Shown piece after piece: positions 27,048 through 35,383 of a stretch of 64,000 nt of DNA. The notes under the pieces are model-generated. The model had not been told where the DNA came from. It was given only the letters and a program-made list of their open reading frames with translations, and did no database searches. Every line of letters begins with the position of its first letter. The first letter of the stretch is position 1. A program made the position numbers and the translations under genes. The stretch lies in the NCBI GenBank assembly GCA_900772415.1, contig CAAHEC010000054.1, positions 15,358 to 79,357 of the forward strand, in the 5' to 3' direction. The stretch is from Bacilli bacterium (lineage in GTDB: Bacteria; Bacillota_I; Bacilli_A; RF39; UBA660).

Positions 27048-28142
27048 CTAACTTAAAGCTGTAGTTAAATCTATTTTTTCCTCTTTTACCTGTTCTTTTG
27101 TTTTAACATCTATTCTATAGTGAGTTAATCTAGCTGCAAGTCTAACATTTTGTCCTTTTTTACCAATAGCAAGAGATAAGTTATCTCCTTCTGCAACTGC
27201 TAAAGCTTCTTTTTTCTTTTCATCTAATATATAAACCTCGACATCTTTAGCTGGGGAAAGAGCATTTTTAATAAATGTAATAGGATTTTTATCATACTTT
27301 ATAACATCTATTTTTTCACCGCCCAATTCATCTGAAATACGGTTTATTCTACTTCCTTTTTCCCCAATACAAGCTCCTATAGCATCTACGTTTTCATCTT
27401 CTGAATATACCGCTATTTTACTTCTAGAGCCCGCATCTCTTGCAACACTATATAATATTACAGTTCCATCATTTAATTCTGGAATCTCATTTTCAAGTAG
27501 TCTTTTAACAAAACCATAATGACTTCTAGATAGTAATATAAGTGGACTTTTTCCTGTATCATCTATTTTCGTTACATAAACTTTAACTTGTGAGCCCATT
27601 TTTAACTCTTCACCTTTTATTAATTCACTTTTTGGTAAAATACCACTTGTTCTACCAAAATCAACATAATAATTTAAAGAATCTTCTCTAGATAATGTAC
27701 CAACAAGTAATTCTCCTTCTTTATCTAAAAACTCTTTCATTATACTTTGTCTTTCAGCTTCTCTTACTTTTTGAACTAAAATTTGCTTTGCAGCACTTGT
27801 TGCAACACGTCCAAAATCTTTTAAGGAAACTTCTTCTTCTATTGTTTCACCAACTTTTATATCTGGTACAATTTTTTTAGCATCTGAAAGTAAAATTTCA
27901 ACAGTCTCTTCACCATTTTCATCTTCTTCACCATCAGTATATTCACTTACTACCTTTTGATATGAATAACCTTTTATTTCACCAGTATCATGATTTATTT
28001 CTATTCTTATGTTAGGAAGACCTGTTTCTTTAGCATACGCCTTTGAAAGTGCCTGAGTCATGCCTTCAAATATAATATCTTCGCTTATTTGTTTTTCTTC
28101 GCATATTGATTTTAATGCTTTAATAAATTCTTTACTATTCAT
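27048..28142 (-). CDS. nusA: Transcription termination/antitermination protein NusA
   Basis: 364 residues from ATG 28140-28142 (AAAGGAG upstream); a longer in-frame extension into rimP is ignored. NusA N-terminal domain (NSKEFIKALKSICEEKQIS), S1 domain (GTLSREDSLNYYVDFGRTSGILPKSEL), KH domains (VDAIGACIGEKGSRI and SLAIGKKGQNVRLAARLT). No C-terminal acidic repeats, as in other Bacillota. It starts 1 bp from the rimP stop. Confidence 0.97.
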   Translation of the reverse strand: MNSKEFIKALKSICEEKQISEDIIFEGMTQALSKAYAKETGLPNIRIEINHDTGEIKGYSYQKVVSEYTDGEEDENGEETVEILLSDAKKIVPDIKVGETIEEEVSLKDFGRVATSAAKQILVQKVREAERQSIMKEFLDKEGELLVGTLSREDSLNYYVDFGRTSGILPKSELIKGEELKMGSQVKVYVTKIDDTGKSPLILLSRSHYGFVKRLLENEIPELNDGTVILYSVARDAGSRSKIAVYSEDENVDAIGACIGEKGSRINRISDELGGEKIDVIKYDKNPITFIKNALSPAKDVEVYILDEKKKEALAVAEGDNLSLAIGKKGQNVRLAARLTHYRIDVKTKEQVKEEKIDLTTALS

Positions 28143-28143
28143 T

Positions 28144-28395
28144 TTAGTTTTCTCCTTTTTCCATAGAGCATACATCTAAAACGTATGCATCATCAAATTC
28201 TTCTTCTATAGTATCAATTATTGGATTAATTATTTCAGTTGCCAAAACACATGTATCAACATCAACAAATGGTTCCTTATCAATTATTACTCTTAAGAAA
28301 TACACACTTCCCTCTAAAACATATTCAACTTTACATAATTTTATATTTTTTTCTTTAAGTGGTTTTTCAATTAATCTTTTTACTCTTTCATCCAT
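28144..28395 (-). CDS. rimP: Ribosome maturation factor RimP, N-terminal domain only
   Basis: 83 residues from ATG 28393-28395 (GGAGGT six bases upstream). MDERVKRLIEKPLKEKNIKLCKVEYV ... LRVIIDKE ... VDTCVLATEIINPIIDTIEEEFDDAYVLDV matches the RimP N-terminal domain. The protein then ends in CSMEKGEN, exactly where typical RimP (~150 residues) has SSPGLDRPL and continues into the C-terminal SH3-like domain. nusA begins immediately, so there is no room for a displaced C-terminal half. Either a domain-loss form or a functional single-domain RimP. Confidence 0.88.
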   Translation of the reverse strand: MDERVKRLIEKPLKEKNIKLCKVEYVLEGSVYFLRVIIDKEPFVDVDTCVLATEIINPIIDTIEEEFDDAYVLDVCSMEKGEN

Positions 28396-28416
28396 AATCA
28401 TACCTCCTTTAAATAT

Positions 28417-28444
28417 AAAGAGCAGGACATATGTCCTACTCTTT
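28417..28444 (-). terminator. Terminator upstream of rimP
   Basis: Near-perfect palindrome AAAGAGCAGGACAT/ATGTCCTACTCTTT. On the minus strand it follows the repeat-protein gene and precedes the rimP Shine-Dalgarno; it ends that transcript or attenuates entry into the rimP operon. Confidence 0.7.
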
Positions 28445-28503
28445 GTTGCTACAAGTATTATAACATAAAATAATAAACCCAGCAAGTTTTTTTACATATT
28501 ATT

Positions 28504-29445
28504 TTACATATCAAGTTTTTTTCTAATAAAAGAAAAATCATTATATTTATTTATTAAATCTTTATCTAAATATCTTACATTTTCTTTTATTAAAGATATA
28601 GCATGATCTGAACTTATTTTCTTATCTTTATAATCAAATACTAAATCTTTATCATTATAACAAGATGTATTATTTTCTTTCATATAATTTATAATTTCTA
28701 AAAACAATTTATTTAATGCTAATTTATAATTATTTTCATCATTATATGTAATATTTTTTATCGCACAATAAAATTGTTCTAACAAAAGATGTGGAATTAA
28801 AATATCATCTAAATTAAGTTTTTCTAAGTTAATTGCAATTCTATTTTCTTTTTTTCTTTCTATATTATCTTTATCTTTAGAAAAATGAACTGGAACTTTA
28901 GAATTTTCATTACAAAAATTAATATATTTTTTTATTTTAAGAAGATTTTCTCTATTTCTTTTATTTTTTTTAATTTCATTAATTATATTAATATAGTAAA
29001 TATGCTCCTTTGTGTAATACTTTTTATAACATATTATTCCATTATAGTCTTTACTTATCTTTCTTTCCTCTTCATTATCTTTATTTACATCTGATGCAAA
29101 TCTATTATTTTTTAAGTAAAACTCATAATAATTTTTTATTACCCTAGAAATATAATTTCTTTTTGATTTTATCTTTTTTTGTTTTCTATAAAAATCTTTA
29201 TGTGCTAAATCGTAGGCATCTATTTTTTTATTTTCCTCTAGTAAACGTTTATCCAAGTTATAATAATCTTCCAAATTAAGTCTTCTATATGAATCATATA
29301 GCCTTTGTTCTTCTTTATCTTTACTTCTTTTAGGTGCTCTTTTATTTTTTTTAAAAAATTCTACTCGTTTTTTTAAATTTTCTTTTATTCTTTGTTCGTT
29401 ATATTCTCTTTTAATTATAGTTATATTACTTTCATATAAGCTCAT
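28504..29445 (-). CDS. Repeat protein with ~75-residue charged helical units, unknown
   Basis: 313 residues from ATG 29443-29445. Very Lys/Asn/Glu-rich, no membrane segment. Three clear and one weaker copy of a unit 'l-x-x-Y/F-x-E/N-F-x4-N-x(2-3)-P/A ... K-D-x-E-E-x(2-3)-L/I': ENLKKRVEFFKKNKRAPKR + KDKEEQRLYDSY (first), NYYEFYLKNNRFASD + KDNEEERKISKDY (second), KKYINFCNENSKVP + KDKDNIERKKENR (third), and LEIINYMKENNTS near the C-terminus. No known family recognised. It is unrelated in sequence to the four-repeat protein at 1.5 kb, though both are compact repeat proteins. Confidence 0.72.
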   Translation of the reverse strand: MSLYESNITIIKREYNEQRIKENLKKRVEFFKKNKRAPKRSKDKEEQRLYDSYRRLNLEDYYNLDKRLLEENKKIDAYDLAHKDFYRKQKKIKSKRNYISRVIKNYYEFYLKNNRFASDVNKDNEEERKISKDYNGIICYKKYYTKEHIYYINIINEIKKNKRNRENLLKIKKYINFCNENSKVPVHFSKDKDNIERKKENRIAINLEKLNLDDILIPHLLLEQFYCAIKNITYNDENNYKLALNKLFLEIINYMKENNTSCYNDKDLVFDYKDKKISSDHAISLIKENVRYLDKDLINKYNDFSFIRKKLDM

Positions 29446-29553
29446 AATCACAACTTTCCTTTCTTTTTAATTAAAATATTATATTTAAATTTCTTTTAAA
29501 GTCAAATTTTATATAATGTAACTAAAATATTTTATAATTTTTTAATTTGATGT

Positions 29554-29559
29554 TATAAT
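29554..29559 (+). promoter_or_regulatory. Possible -10 box (TATAAT) for the CPBP protease gene
   Basis: TGTTATAAT, an extended -10 match, ends 7 bases before the AGAGGTGG Shine-Dalgarno. No good -35 is seen. In this AT-rich DNA chance matches are common. Confidence 0.3.
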
Positions 29560-29578
29560 TTAAAATAGAGGTGGTATT

Positions 29579-30304
29579 GTGACAGATAGTATTATGAAAA
29601 ATATATATGATAAACATTTAAAAAATTGGTTTAAAAAAAATTACAAGTTTTTACTTACTATATTAATTTATATTTTATTTCAATCTAATTTTTTATTCAG
29701 TATTTTATACTCACTTGGTATAAATTTATCTATTTTACCAAATATATGTAAAAGAATTTTATTATATTTAAATGATACAATTTATGTAGTAATAGTCATT
29801 TTTATGTATAAAAAAGAAATTAAAGAAGGAATTTATGACTTAAAGAAAAACTTTTCTAATAGGGCCTCACTATCTGTTAAATGCTGGATTTTTGGTTGTG
29901 TTTTAATGGTAGTATCTTCTATTATAATTAATCATTTTTTAAATCAAAATGCATCCATAAATGAACAGATAATAAGAAACAATATTAAAAAGGCTCCTAT
30001 ATATATGATATTTACTTGTTCTTTTGTTGCTCCCATTCTAGAAGAGATGACATTTAGACGATCTTTATATGGACTAATTAAAAATAAATGGATATTTATA
30101 ATATCAAGTGGTGTAATTTTTGGACTATTACATGTTATTGGAAGTTATAATAATATATTTGATTTTTTATACATAATTCCATATGGAGCTATGGGTTCTT
30201 GCTTTGCTTTTTTACTTACTAAAACCAATAATATAACACTTCCAATAATAATACACGTGCTACATAACACTATTTTAGTAATGAATCAAATATTTAGAGG
30301 TTAG
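29579..30304 (+). CDS. CPBP/CAAX family intramembrane metalloprotease-like protein
   Basis: 241 residues from GTG 29579 (AGAGGTGG five bases upstream). About six membrane segments. The family motifs are in order: APILEEMTFRRSLYG (EExxxR), GVIFGLLHVIG (FxxxH), IIIHVLHNTI (HxxxN). All presumed active-site residues are present. Members process prenylated proteins or peptides, or act in bacteriocin immunity; target here unknown. The next gene follows after 3 bp, so the two are co-transcribed. Confidence 0.88.
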   Translation: MTDSIMKNIYDKHLKNWFKKNYKFLLTILIYILFQSNFLFSILYSLGINLSILPNICKRILLYLNDTIYVVIVIFMYKKEIKEGIYDLKKNFSNRASLSVKCWIFGCVLMVVSSIIINHFLNQNASINEQIIRNNIKKAPIYMIFTCSFVAPILEEMTFRRSLYGLIKNKWIFIISSGVIFGLLHVIGSYNNIFDFLYIIPYGAMGSCFAFLLTKTNNITLPIIIHVLHNTILVMNQIFRG

Positions 30305-30307
30305 ATT

Positions 30308-31123
30308 ATGAATGAAGAAAAAAAAGTAAAAAGAAAATTAAAATGGCAAATAAAATTTATTTTATTAATAGTAATAATAGCTTTATATCCTTTTTTTATT
30401 GGAACAAAAGGTATATTTATAAAGGAATATAAACTTACTACTAGTAAAATTAATCAAAATACCCATGGACTTAAAATACTTCAGTTTTCAGATCTCAACT
30501 ATAAGTCAAACTTAAGTGATACTATGTTTAATAATTTAATTAGAAAAATAAATGAGACAAAACCTGATATTGTTATCTTTACCGGAGATTTAATAGATAA
30601 GAATTATGACGTAAAAGATGAAGATATAACAAAACTTAAGACTAATCTAAAAAAAATAAAAGCCGAATTTGGAAAATATTTTGTACCAGGAGAACAAGAT
30701 GGCGAAAGAGAAGTCGAAATTTTAAATTCATCTGAATTTATAAATTTAGATGATAAAGTACAATATGTATATCCAAAATCTAATATTCCAATCGTCTTTT
30801 TAAGCAAAGAAACATGTAACTCTTTTTTCTCAGAAAATAAAGATGAAATTCCATATAATCTATTAATACTTCATAATCCAGATGATATAAAAGATTTTAA
30901 AGAAAACAAAATAGACGTTGCATTTGCAGGTCATACCCTAAATGGAATGATAAATATACCAAAAATAAAGGATTTATTAATGAAAAGTAAATACAAAGAG
31001 AATTATCAAAAAGTAAATGACATAGATTTATACATAAATCCAGGAATTGGAGAAAGAAAAATTAAAGCTAGATTATTTAATCATCCAACAATTTATCTAT
31101 ATAGAATAAATAAAGCATCTTAA
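30308..31123 (+). CDS. Metallophosphoesterase-like protein with replaced metal ligands
   Basis: 271 residues. An N-terminal membrane segment (about 15-32) then a calcineurin-like phosphoesterase fold of the YkuE/YaeI type: ILQFSDLN (58-64), VIFTGDLID (89-97), FVPGEQDG (125-132), LLILHNPDD (185-193), AFAGHTLNG (205-213). The expected ligands D-x-H, GD, GNH(D/E), H, GH-x-H read here D-x-N (62/64), GD (93-94), GEQD (128-131), H189 and GH-x-L (209/211). At least three metal or catalytic positions are changed, so hydrolysis by the usual two-metal mechanism is doubtful. Co-transcribed with the CPBP protease. Confidence 0.85.
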   Translation: MNEEKKVKRKLKWQIKFILLIVIIALYPFFIGTKGIFIKEYKLTTSKINQNTHGLKILQFSDLNYKSNLSDTMFNNLIRKINETKPDIVIFTGDLIDKNYDVKDEDITKLKTNLKKIKAEFGKYFVPGEQDGEREVEILNSSEFINLDDKVQYVYPKSNIPIVFLSKETCNSFFSENKDEIPYNLLILHNPDDIKDFKENKIDVAFAGHTLNGMINIPKIKDLLMKSKYKENYQKVNDIDLYINPGIGERKIKARLFNHPTIYLYRINKAS

Positions 31124-31144
31124 AAAAAGACGCTTTATTTTTTA
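31107..31144. terminator. Bidirectional terminator between phosphoesterase-like and sensor kinase genes
   Basis: Arms AATAAAGC-TCTT and AAGA-GCTTTATT around an A-rich loop, between convergent genes. Confidence 0.7.
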
Positions 31145-32337
31145 ATTGGTAACATTATTCTTACCGTTGTACCTTTATATAATTTTGAAAAATACGTAAT
31201 ACTACCATTATGTCTTTCAACTATTTCTTTAGAAAGACTTACTCCTAAACCTGTACCATCCTTTTTTGTAGTATAAAATGGAGTTCCTATATTTTTATTA
31301 GTTTCATTATCCATTCCTATACCATTATCAATTATATTTATAATGTATACACCTTTTATTTTTTTACCTTCTACTAATATTGTTCCCTTTTTTGTAATTG
31401 CTTCCTTAGCATTTTTAATTGTATTTAATAAGACTTGTTTTAATCTTTGATAATCACCTTCTATCATAATTTCTTCTTCACTTATATTATATTTAAAATT
31501 TATATTTGAATTAAATGCTAATGCAACCTCATCGCATACGTCTTCCATAAGCATAGTAATATCCATTGTATTTTTTTCTATTCTAATTTTAGATATATCT
31601 GAAAAGTCTTTTAATAATATTAAAGTTCTATCTATCTCTTGATCTATTATACTAATATATTTATTAGCTTTTTTTTCATTTTTTAAATCAAACATAGAAA
31701 GATAACCTTTACAAACCGCAAGCGGATTTTTTATTTCATGTGTGATTTTAAATAAAGATTCATAAAGTTTTTTTTCTTTAGTTAAATCTTCTATTGAATA
31801 GTACATATTTACAGTATTTTCAACAATATTATAAAGTTTTATCATAAGATAAAATATAATATACATTCCTATTAAAAATAACATAATATAAGGTAAATTT
31901 TTCAAATTTATTATAATGCTAGGTTGTATAATACAAATAATTATACAAAAAATAATAGTTGTAACAAAAAATATATTAATTGATTTAAATTTGGTTAAAT
32001 AACAAAGAATCATTACTAATAAATACTGTATAAACAAAATCAAAAAAGTTGTAGAATAAATATTTGATAATAGACTTGATAAACAAATAGAAATTATTAA
32101 ACTTGGTATTATTCTCTTTTTGTATAATGCTATTAATAATGGTAAATTAATTATATAAGAATACATTAAAGATAAATTTCCAAATCTACTACAAATATAA
32201 TAACTTGAGAAAACTGCTAAATCTAAAAATATTAACTTTTCTCTTTCAAATGTTGTTTTACTATAAACCAAATATATAAAATAACATATAAAAGGAAATA
32301 GTAAATATATACAATTTAAAAACATAGCAACAACCAT
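31135..32337 (-). CDS. Orphan membrane sensor histidine kinase (KinB-like topology)
   Basis: 400 residues. About six to seven membrane segments in the first ~165 residues with almost no extracellular loops, a short coiled linker, then HisKA (LFKITHEIKNPLAVCKGYLSMFD, phosphoacceptor His in THEIKNP) and an ATPase domain with N box (NTIKNAKEA), G1 (IIDNGIGMD) and G2 (GTGLGVSLSKEIVERHNG). No response regulator is adjacent. In spore formers, polytopic orphan kinases of this shape (for example KinB) feed the Spo0A phosphorelay; that role here is inference. Confidence 0.88.
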   Translation of the reverse strand: MVVAMFLNCIYLLFPFICYFIYLVYSKTTFEREKLIFLDLAVFSSYYICSRFGNLSLMYSYIINLPLLIALYKKRIIPSLIISICLSSLLSNIYSTTFLILFIQYLLVMILCYLTKFKSINIFFVTTIIFCIIICIIQPSIIINLKNLPYIMLFLIGMYIIFYLMIKLYNIVENTVNMYYSIEDLTKEKKLYESLFKITHEIKNPLAVCKGYLSMFDLKNEKKANKYISIIDQEIDRTLILLKDFSDISKIRIEKNTMDITMLMEDVCDEVALAFNSNINFKYNISEEEIMIEGDYQRLKQVLLNTIKNAKEAITKKGTILVEGKKIKGVYIINIIDNGIGMDNETNKNIGTPFYTTKKDGTGLGVSLSKEIVERHNGSITYFSKLYKGTTVRIMLPIKK

Positions 32338-32425
32338 ATAATCACCTCCACGTTGAAATAATTATACTAATTTGCTATGTTTTATTTTGTCGAATTTTGT
32401 TAATTTTTACTAAATTATGTAAAAA

Positions 32426-32746
32426 TTAGTCTTCATTCAATTTCTCTATACATTTTTTTAACTTTTTTGCATCATCTTGAAAAATAATTTTCATTGTATT
32501 ATCAATTTCTACAATACCTCTTGCACCAAGTTTTTGTATACCTTCTTTATTAACTTTAGATGGATCTTTAAGTGTTACTTTAAACCTTGACATACTAACT
32601 TCCATGTTTGTTATGTTTTTTATACCGCCAAGATATTCAACAAGTTTATTTGCTTCGTATTTAAAATCTGGCTTACTTGCTTTTATAACTACTAATGCTA
32701 TTAAAATAACAGCAAAAATAATAATGACATATTTCAATATATCCAT
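32426..32746 (-). CDS. Membrane-anchored PTS EIIB-like domain lacking the phosphorylated cysteine
   Basis: 106 residues from ATG 32744-32746 (GGGTGAT upstream). A membrane segment at 6-22 is followed by a small alpha/beta domain that aligns with the glucose-type EIIB fold: LVEYLGGIKNITNMEVSMSRFKVTLKD ... (written in two parts here: LVEYLGGIKNIT and NMEVSMSRFKV), then KLGARGIVEIDNTMKIIF. The canonical C-x-T-R-L motif reads S-M-S-R-F (51-55), so the phosphorylation site Cys is Ser. No EIIC or EIIA partner is nearby. A regulatory or structural role is more likely than sugar transport. Confidence 0.8.
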   Translation of the reverse strand: MDILKYVIIIFAVILIALVVIKASKPDFKYEANKLVEYLGGIKNITNMEVSMSRFKVTLKDPSKVNKEGIQKLGARGIVEIDNTMKIIFQDDAKKLKKCIEKLNED

Positions 32747-32908
32747 ATTAATCACCCTATGGTAAATTATATAACACGAATTAAAAAAATGCAAGCAATT
32801 AAAATTTGATAAATTTCAAATAAATTTAATTCTAGGGCTTTTAAAGTGGTACTATTTACCATTATTTGAATAAGCTAATAATGAAAAAGATAGAAAGGGT
32901 GAAATATT

Positions 32909-33316
32909 ATGTGTGATAATTCTAAATCAAGCTCAAAATGTAATTGTATAGCAGAAATTCTTAAAGTTATTAATATCCTTCAAAGTGAAGTTTGTCCAGG
33001 AGATACTTGTTTAGAAACTTGTACAAGAGCTTATTTTGGTCCAAATTCATCAGTTGATTTTAATACAAGACCTGTAACATTATATACTTGTAATGGTCAA
33101 GCCGTTACAATGCCAATTTCTAACACTCCACAAGAACAAGAAACTTCAAATATATTTAGGGTGGAAAAAGTAGATGGATGCTGTGCTACTTTAAGAGTAT
33201 TAGTGTATAACACTGCAACTTCTAATTATACGGCTACTAACTCATTTTTCACAATAAACACTGATTGTTGTTGTGCTATAAAATGTTTAGCAGATACTTT
33301 CATTGAAGGTGTTTAA
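32909..33316 (+). CDS. Spore coat protein, CotY/CotZ/ExsY family
   Basis: 135 residues, 15 cysteines. Signatures: CNCIAEILKVINILQ near the start, FRVEKVDGCCATLRVLV in the middle, and INTDCCCAIKCLADTF at the end, matching the FRVE..CCATL and CAI.CL blocks of Bacillus CotY/CotZ and ExsY. These proteins self-assemble into disulfide-linked crust or exosporium lattices. GAAAGGG precedes ATG. A terminator hairpin follows directly. The convergent neighbour looks CotO-like. Confidence 0.9.
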   Translation: MCDNSKSSSKCNCIAEILKVINILQSEVCPGDTCLETCTRAYFGPNSSVDFNTRPVTLYTCNGQAVTMPISNTPQEQETSNIFRVEKVDGCCATLRVLVYNTATSNYTATNSFFTINTDCCCAIKCLADTFIEGV

Positions 33317-33347
33317 AAAAAACCACTTTTTAAAAAAGTGGTTTTTT
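33315..33347. terminator. Bidirectional terminator between the coat genes
   Basis: Arms AAAAACCACTTTTT and AAAAAGTGGTTTTTT, strong stem with flanking A/T runs, between convergent genes. Confidence 0.85.
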
Positions 33348-33678
33348 ATTTTATGTCATAAATATCGTCAATAAAAATTTTTTCTCCTTCTATAGTTATC
33401 AAATAATTATCTTTAATTCCTATAACTTTTTTACTAATATTTTCTCCATTTTTGTACAAAATAGAAATATCAGCCTGATAAACATAATTAGGACTAGAAA
33501 ATATATTATTTATTTTTTTTAAAAGCAACATTTTATCTACTTTTTTATTTTTAAAATCTGTCATTTTTAAGTCCCTATCATGGCTATTATCATGATAATA
33601 GTATTCATTTTGAATTTTACTTTTTAGCTTTTCTATTTTTGACTTATAAACTTTTGGAAACTTTTTGTTATCGCTCAT
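33346..33678 (-). CDS. Small protein, possibly CotO-like spore coat protein
   Basis: 110 residues, basic N-terminal half, no membrane segment. The C-terminal half (LLLKKINNIFSSPNYVYQADISILYKNG and KVIGIKDNYLITI..EKIFIDDIYDI) is a small beta domain ending in 'i-x-I-x-D-I-x-x-I', the pattern that closes CotO-type coat proteins, and CotO is encoded beside cotZ/cotY in Bacillus. The neighbour here is a CotY/Z homologue. The assignment is from pattern and context only. Confidence 0.45.
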   Translation of the reverse strand: MSDNKKFPKVYKSKIEKLKSKIQNEYYYHDNSHDRDLKMTDFKNKKVDKMLLLKKINNIFSSPNYVYQADISILYKNGENISKKVIGIKDNYLITIEGEKIFIDDIYDIK

Positions 33679-33731
33679 AAAAATCCTCCTATAAAATTTT
33701 ATGAATAAAATTTAAAATAATGCCATAAAAG

Positions 33732-34868
33732 GTGGTGATCAAAATTAAAGAAAATTATAAAGCAAAGTACAATATAATTATTTTATTAGTATTACTATTT
33801 TTTATAAGTGTAATTACACTTTATAGTGTGTGTACTTACTTTAATCAATTTGATATATTAAAAAAACAAATAATATGGTATTTTATTGGCTTCGTATTAA
33901 TATTTTTGTTATCTAAAATAGATTGTAAAAAAATTATTAATCATTCATTTATATTATATTTTTTTATAAATATCATACTTTTACTTTTGCTTTTTATCTC
34001 ACCTAATATAAATGGATCAAAATGTTGGCTCATAATTCCAGGTATAGGTTCTGTGCAGCCTAGTGAATTTGCTAAAATAATACTTATTTTATTCAATACT
34101 AAAACGTTTGAAATTTTAAGCAAAAAATATCCAAAAAGAAACACTTTATGTGATATAAAAATAACATTTATAATTATTTTGTTTACTCTTATTCTAGGTG
34201 TTTTAACTTTCTTAGAACCAGATACTGGTATGGTTATAATTTATTTTTTAATTTCTTTTGTGATGTTATTTATGTATGGTATTAAAAAAAGGATTTTCTT
34301 TTCTATTTTCTTTTTTACTTTTGCTATTATAACAGCATTTCTATATTTTTATTTTAATTATCAAGATAGTTTTATTAATATATTTGGTACATCATTTTTT
34401 TATAGAATTAATAGATTACTAGATTGGTCTAATAAAGATGGCATGCAACTTAATAATGCAATGGCTGCAATTAAAGCAGCAGGATTATTTGGATTTGGTA
34501 TTGGAAAAACTCCAATATACATTCCTGAAGCCCATACTGATTTTATTTTTTCTGTTTTCTCTAGTAATTTTGGATTTATAGGAACAATAATACTAATAAC
34601 AATACTATTCTTATTTGATTATAATTTATTTAAATTATTAAAAAATACAACAGTAAAAAATTGTAAGTTTATAATAGTAGGGTTTTTGTCAATGATTGTA
34701 TATCAGCAAATACAAAATATAGCAATGAACATAGGACTTCTTCCAATTACGGGAATAACTCTTCCGTTTGTAAGTTATGGCGGTTCATCTTTAATAAGTT
34801 ATTTTTTATGTATATCTATTATATTAAATTATGATTATGATAAAAAAATAAAACCTCTTATAAAATAA
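33732..34868 (+). CDS. SEDS peptidoglycan glycosyltransferase (FtsW/RodA/SpoVE family)
   Basis: 378 residues, about ten membrane helices. SEDS blocks: NGSKCWLIIPGIGSVQPSEFAKI (read as GSKCWL...QPSEFAK), LEPDTGM with the essential Asp, NAMAAIKAAGLFGFGIG, HTDFIFSVFSSNFGF, and GITLPFVSYGGSSLI. Polymerises lipid II together with a class B PBP. Which of FtsW, RodA or SpoVE is meant cannot be decided by eye; location among coat genes makes a sporulation role possible. The start is uncertain: GTG 33732 overlaps the AGGTGG ribosome site, and no better start is nearby. Confidence 0.9.
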   Translation: MVIKIKENYKAKYNIIILLVLLFFISVITLYSVCTYFNQFDILKKQIIWYFIGFVLIFLLSKIDCKKIINHSFILYFFINIILLLLLFISPNINGSKCWLIIPGIGSVQPSEFAKIILILFNTKTFEILSKKYPKRNTLCDIKITFIIILFTLILGVLTFLEPDTGMVIIYFLISFVMLFMYGIKKRIFFSIFFFTFAIITAFLYFYFNYQDSFINIFGTSFFYRINRLLDWSNKDGMQLNNAMAAIKAAGLFGFGIGKTPIYIPEAHTDFIFSVFSSNFGFIGTIILITILFLFDYNLFKLLKNTTVKNCKFIIVGFLSMIVYQQIQNIAMNIGLLPITGITLPFVSYGGSSLISYFLCISIILNYDYDKKIKPLIK

Positions 34869-34880
34869 GAGGTTATTTTT
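34852..34880. terminator. Terminator at the end of the SEDS gene
   Basis: Arms AACCTCTTAT and ATAAGAGGTT, followed by ATTTTT; overlaps the stop codon and also faces the end of tRNA-Glu. Confidence 0.8.
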
Positions 34881-34884
34881 CATA

Positions 34885-34961
34885 TGGTGACGCGTATGGG
34901 ATTTGAACCCATGAATGCCGCCGTGAAAGGGCGGTGTGTTAAACCACTTCACCAACGCGCC
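34885..34961 (-). tRNA. tRNA-Glu (UUC)
   Basis: Cloverleaf from GGCGCGT acceptor to encoded CCA; anticodon loop CTTTCAC gives TTC. T-arm GGTTCAAATCC. Confidence 0.96.
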
Positions 34962-34981
34962 AGTTTAAAATTATTATAAAA

Positions 34982-35058
<77 letters not shown>

Positions 35059-35184
35059 ATTTTATGTCACTGGTAAAACTGACTATTTAATTCTACTATA
35101 TATATTGTAAAAAATCAATATCTTTTTTAATTTTTTAAGAAAAATATATTTTGCTATAGTAATTAATAATCCATAGTTTTATAT

Positions 35185-35217
35185 AAAAACCACTCGGTAA
35201 TGAGTGGCTATGTTTTT
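35185..35217 (-). terminator. Terminator after tRNA-Ala
   Basis: Stem CCACTC/GAGTGG with T-run on the minus strand, just beyond the tRNA 3' end. Confidence 0.65.
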
Positions 35218-35222
35218 ATTTA

Positions 35223-35299
35223 TGGTGGAGCTTAGGGGATTCGAACCCCTGACCTCCTCGGTGCAAGCGAGGCGCTCTAGCCAGCTGAGCTAAAGCCCC
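35223..35299 (-). tRNA. tRNA-Ala (UGC)
   Basis: GGGGCTT acceptor, anticodon loop CTTGCAC (TGC), GGTTCGAATCC T-arm, CCA encoded. Confidence 0.96.
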
Positions 35300-35383
35300 A
35301 CAAATATGCATTAAACCTAAATGCATATTAATAATAACAAAAAGATTAATAAAAATCAATACCTAAATAAAATTTTTTATAGA

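Noticed and set aside
28396..28485. Longer N-terminus for RimP (starting MLGLLF)
   Set aside because: It crosses a terminator hairpin and has no ribosome site; GGAGGT supports ATG 28393-28395.
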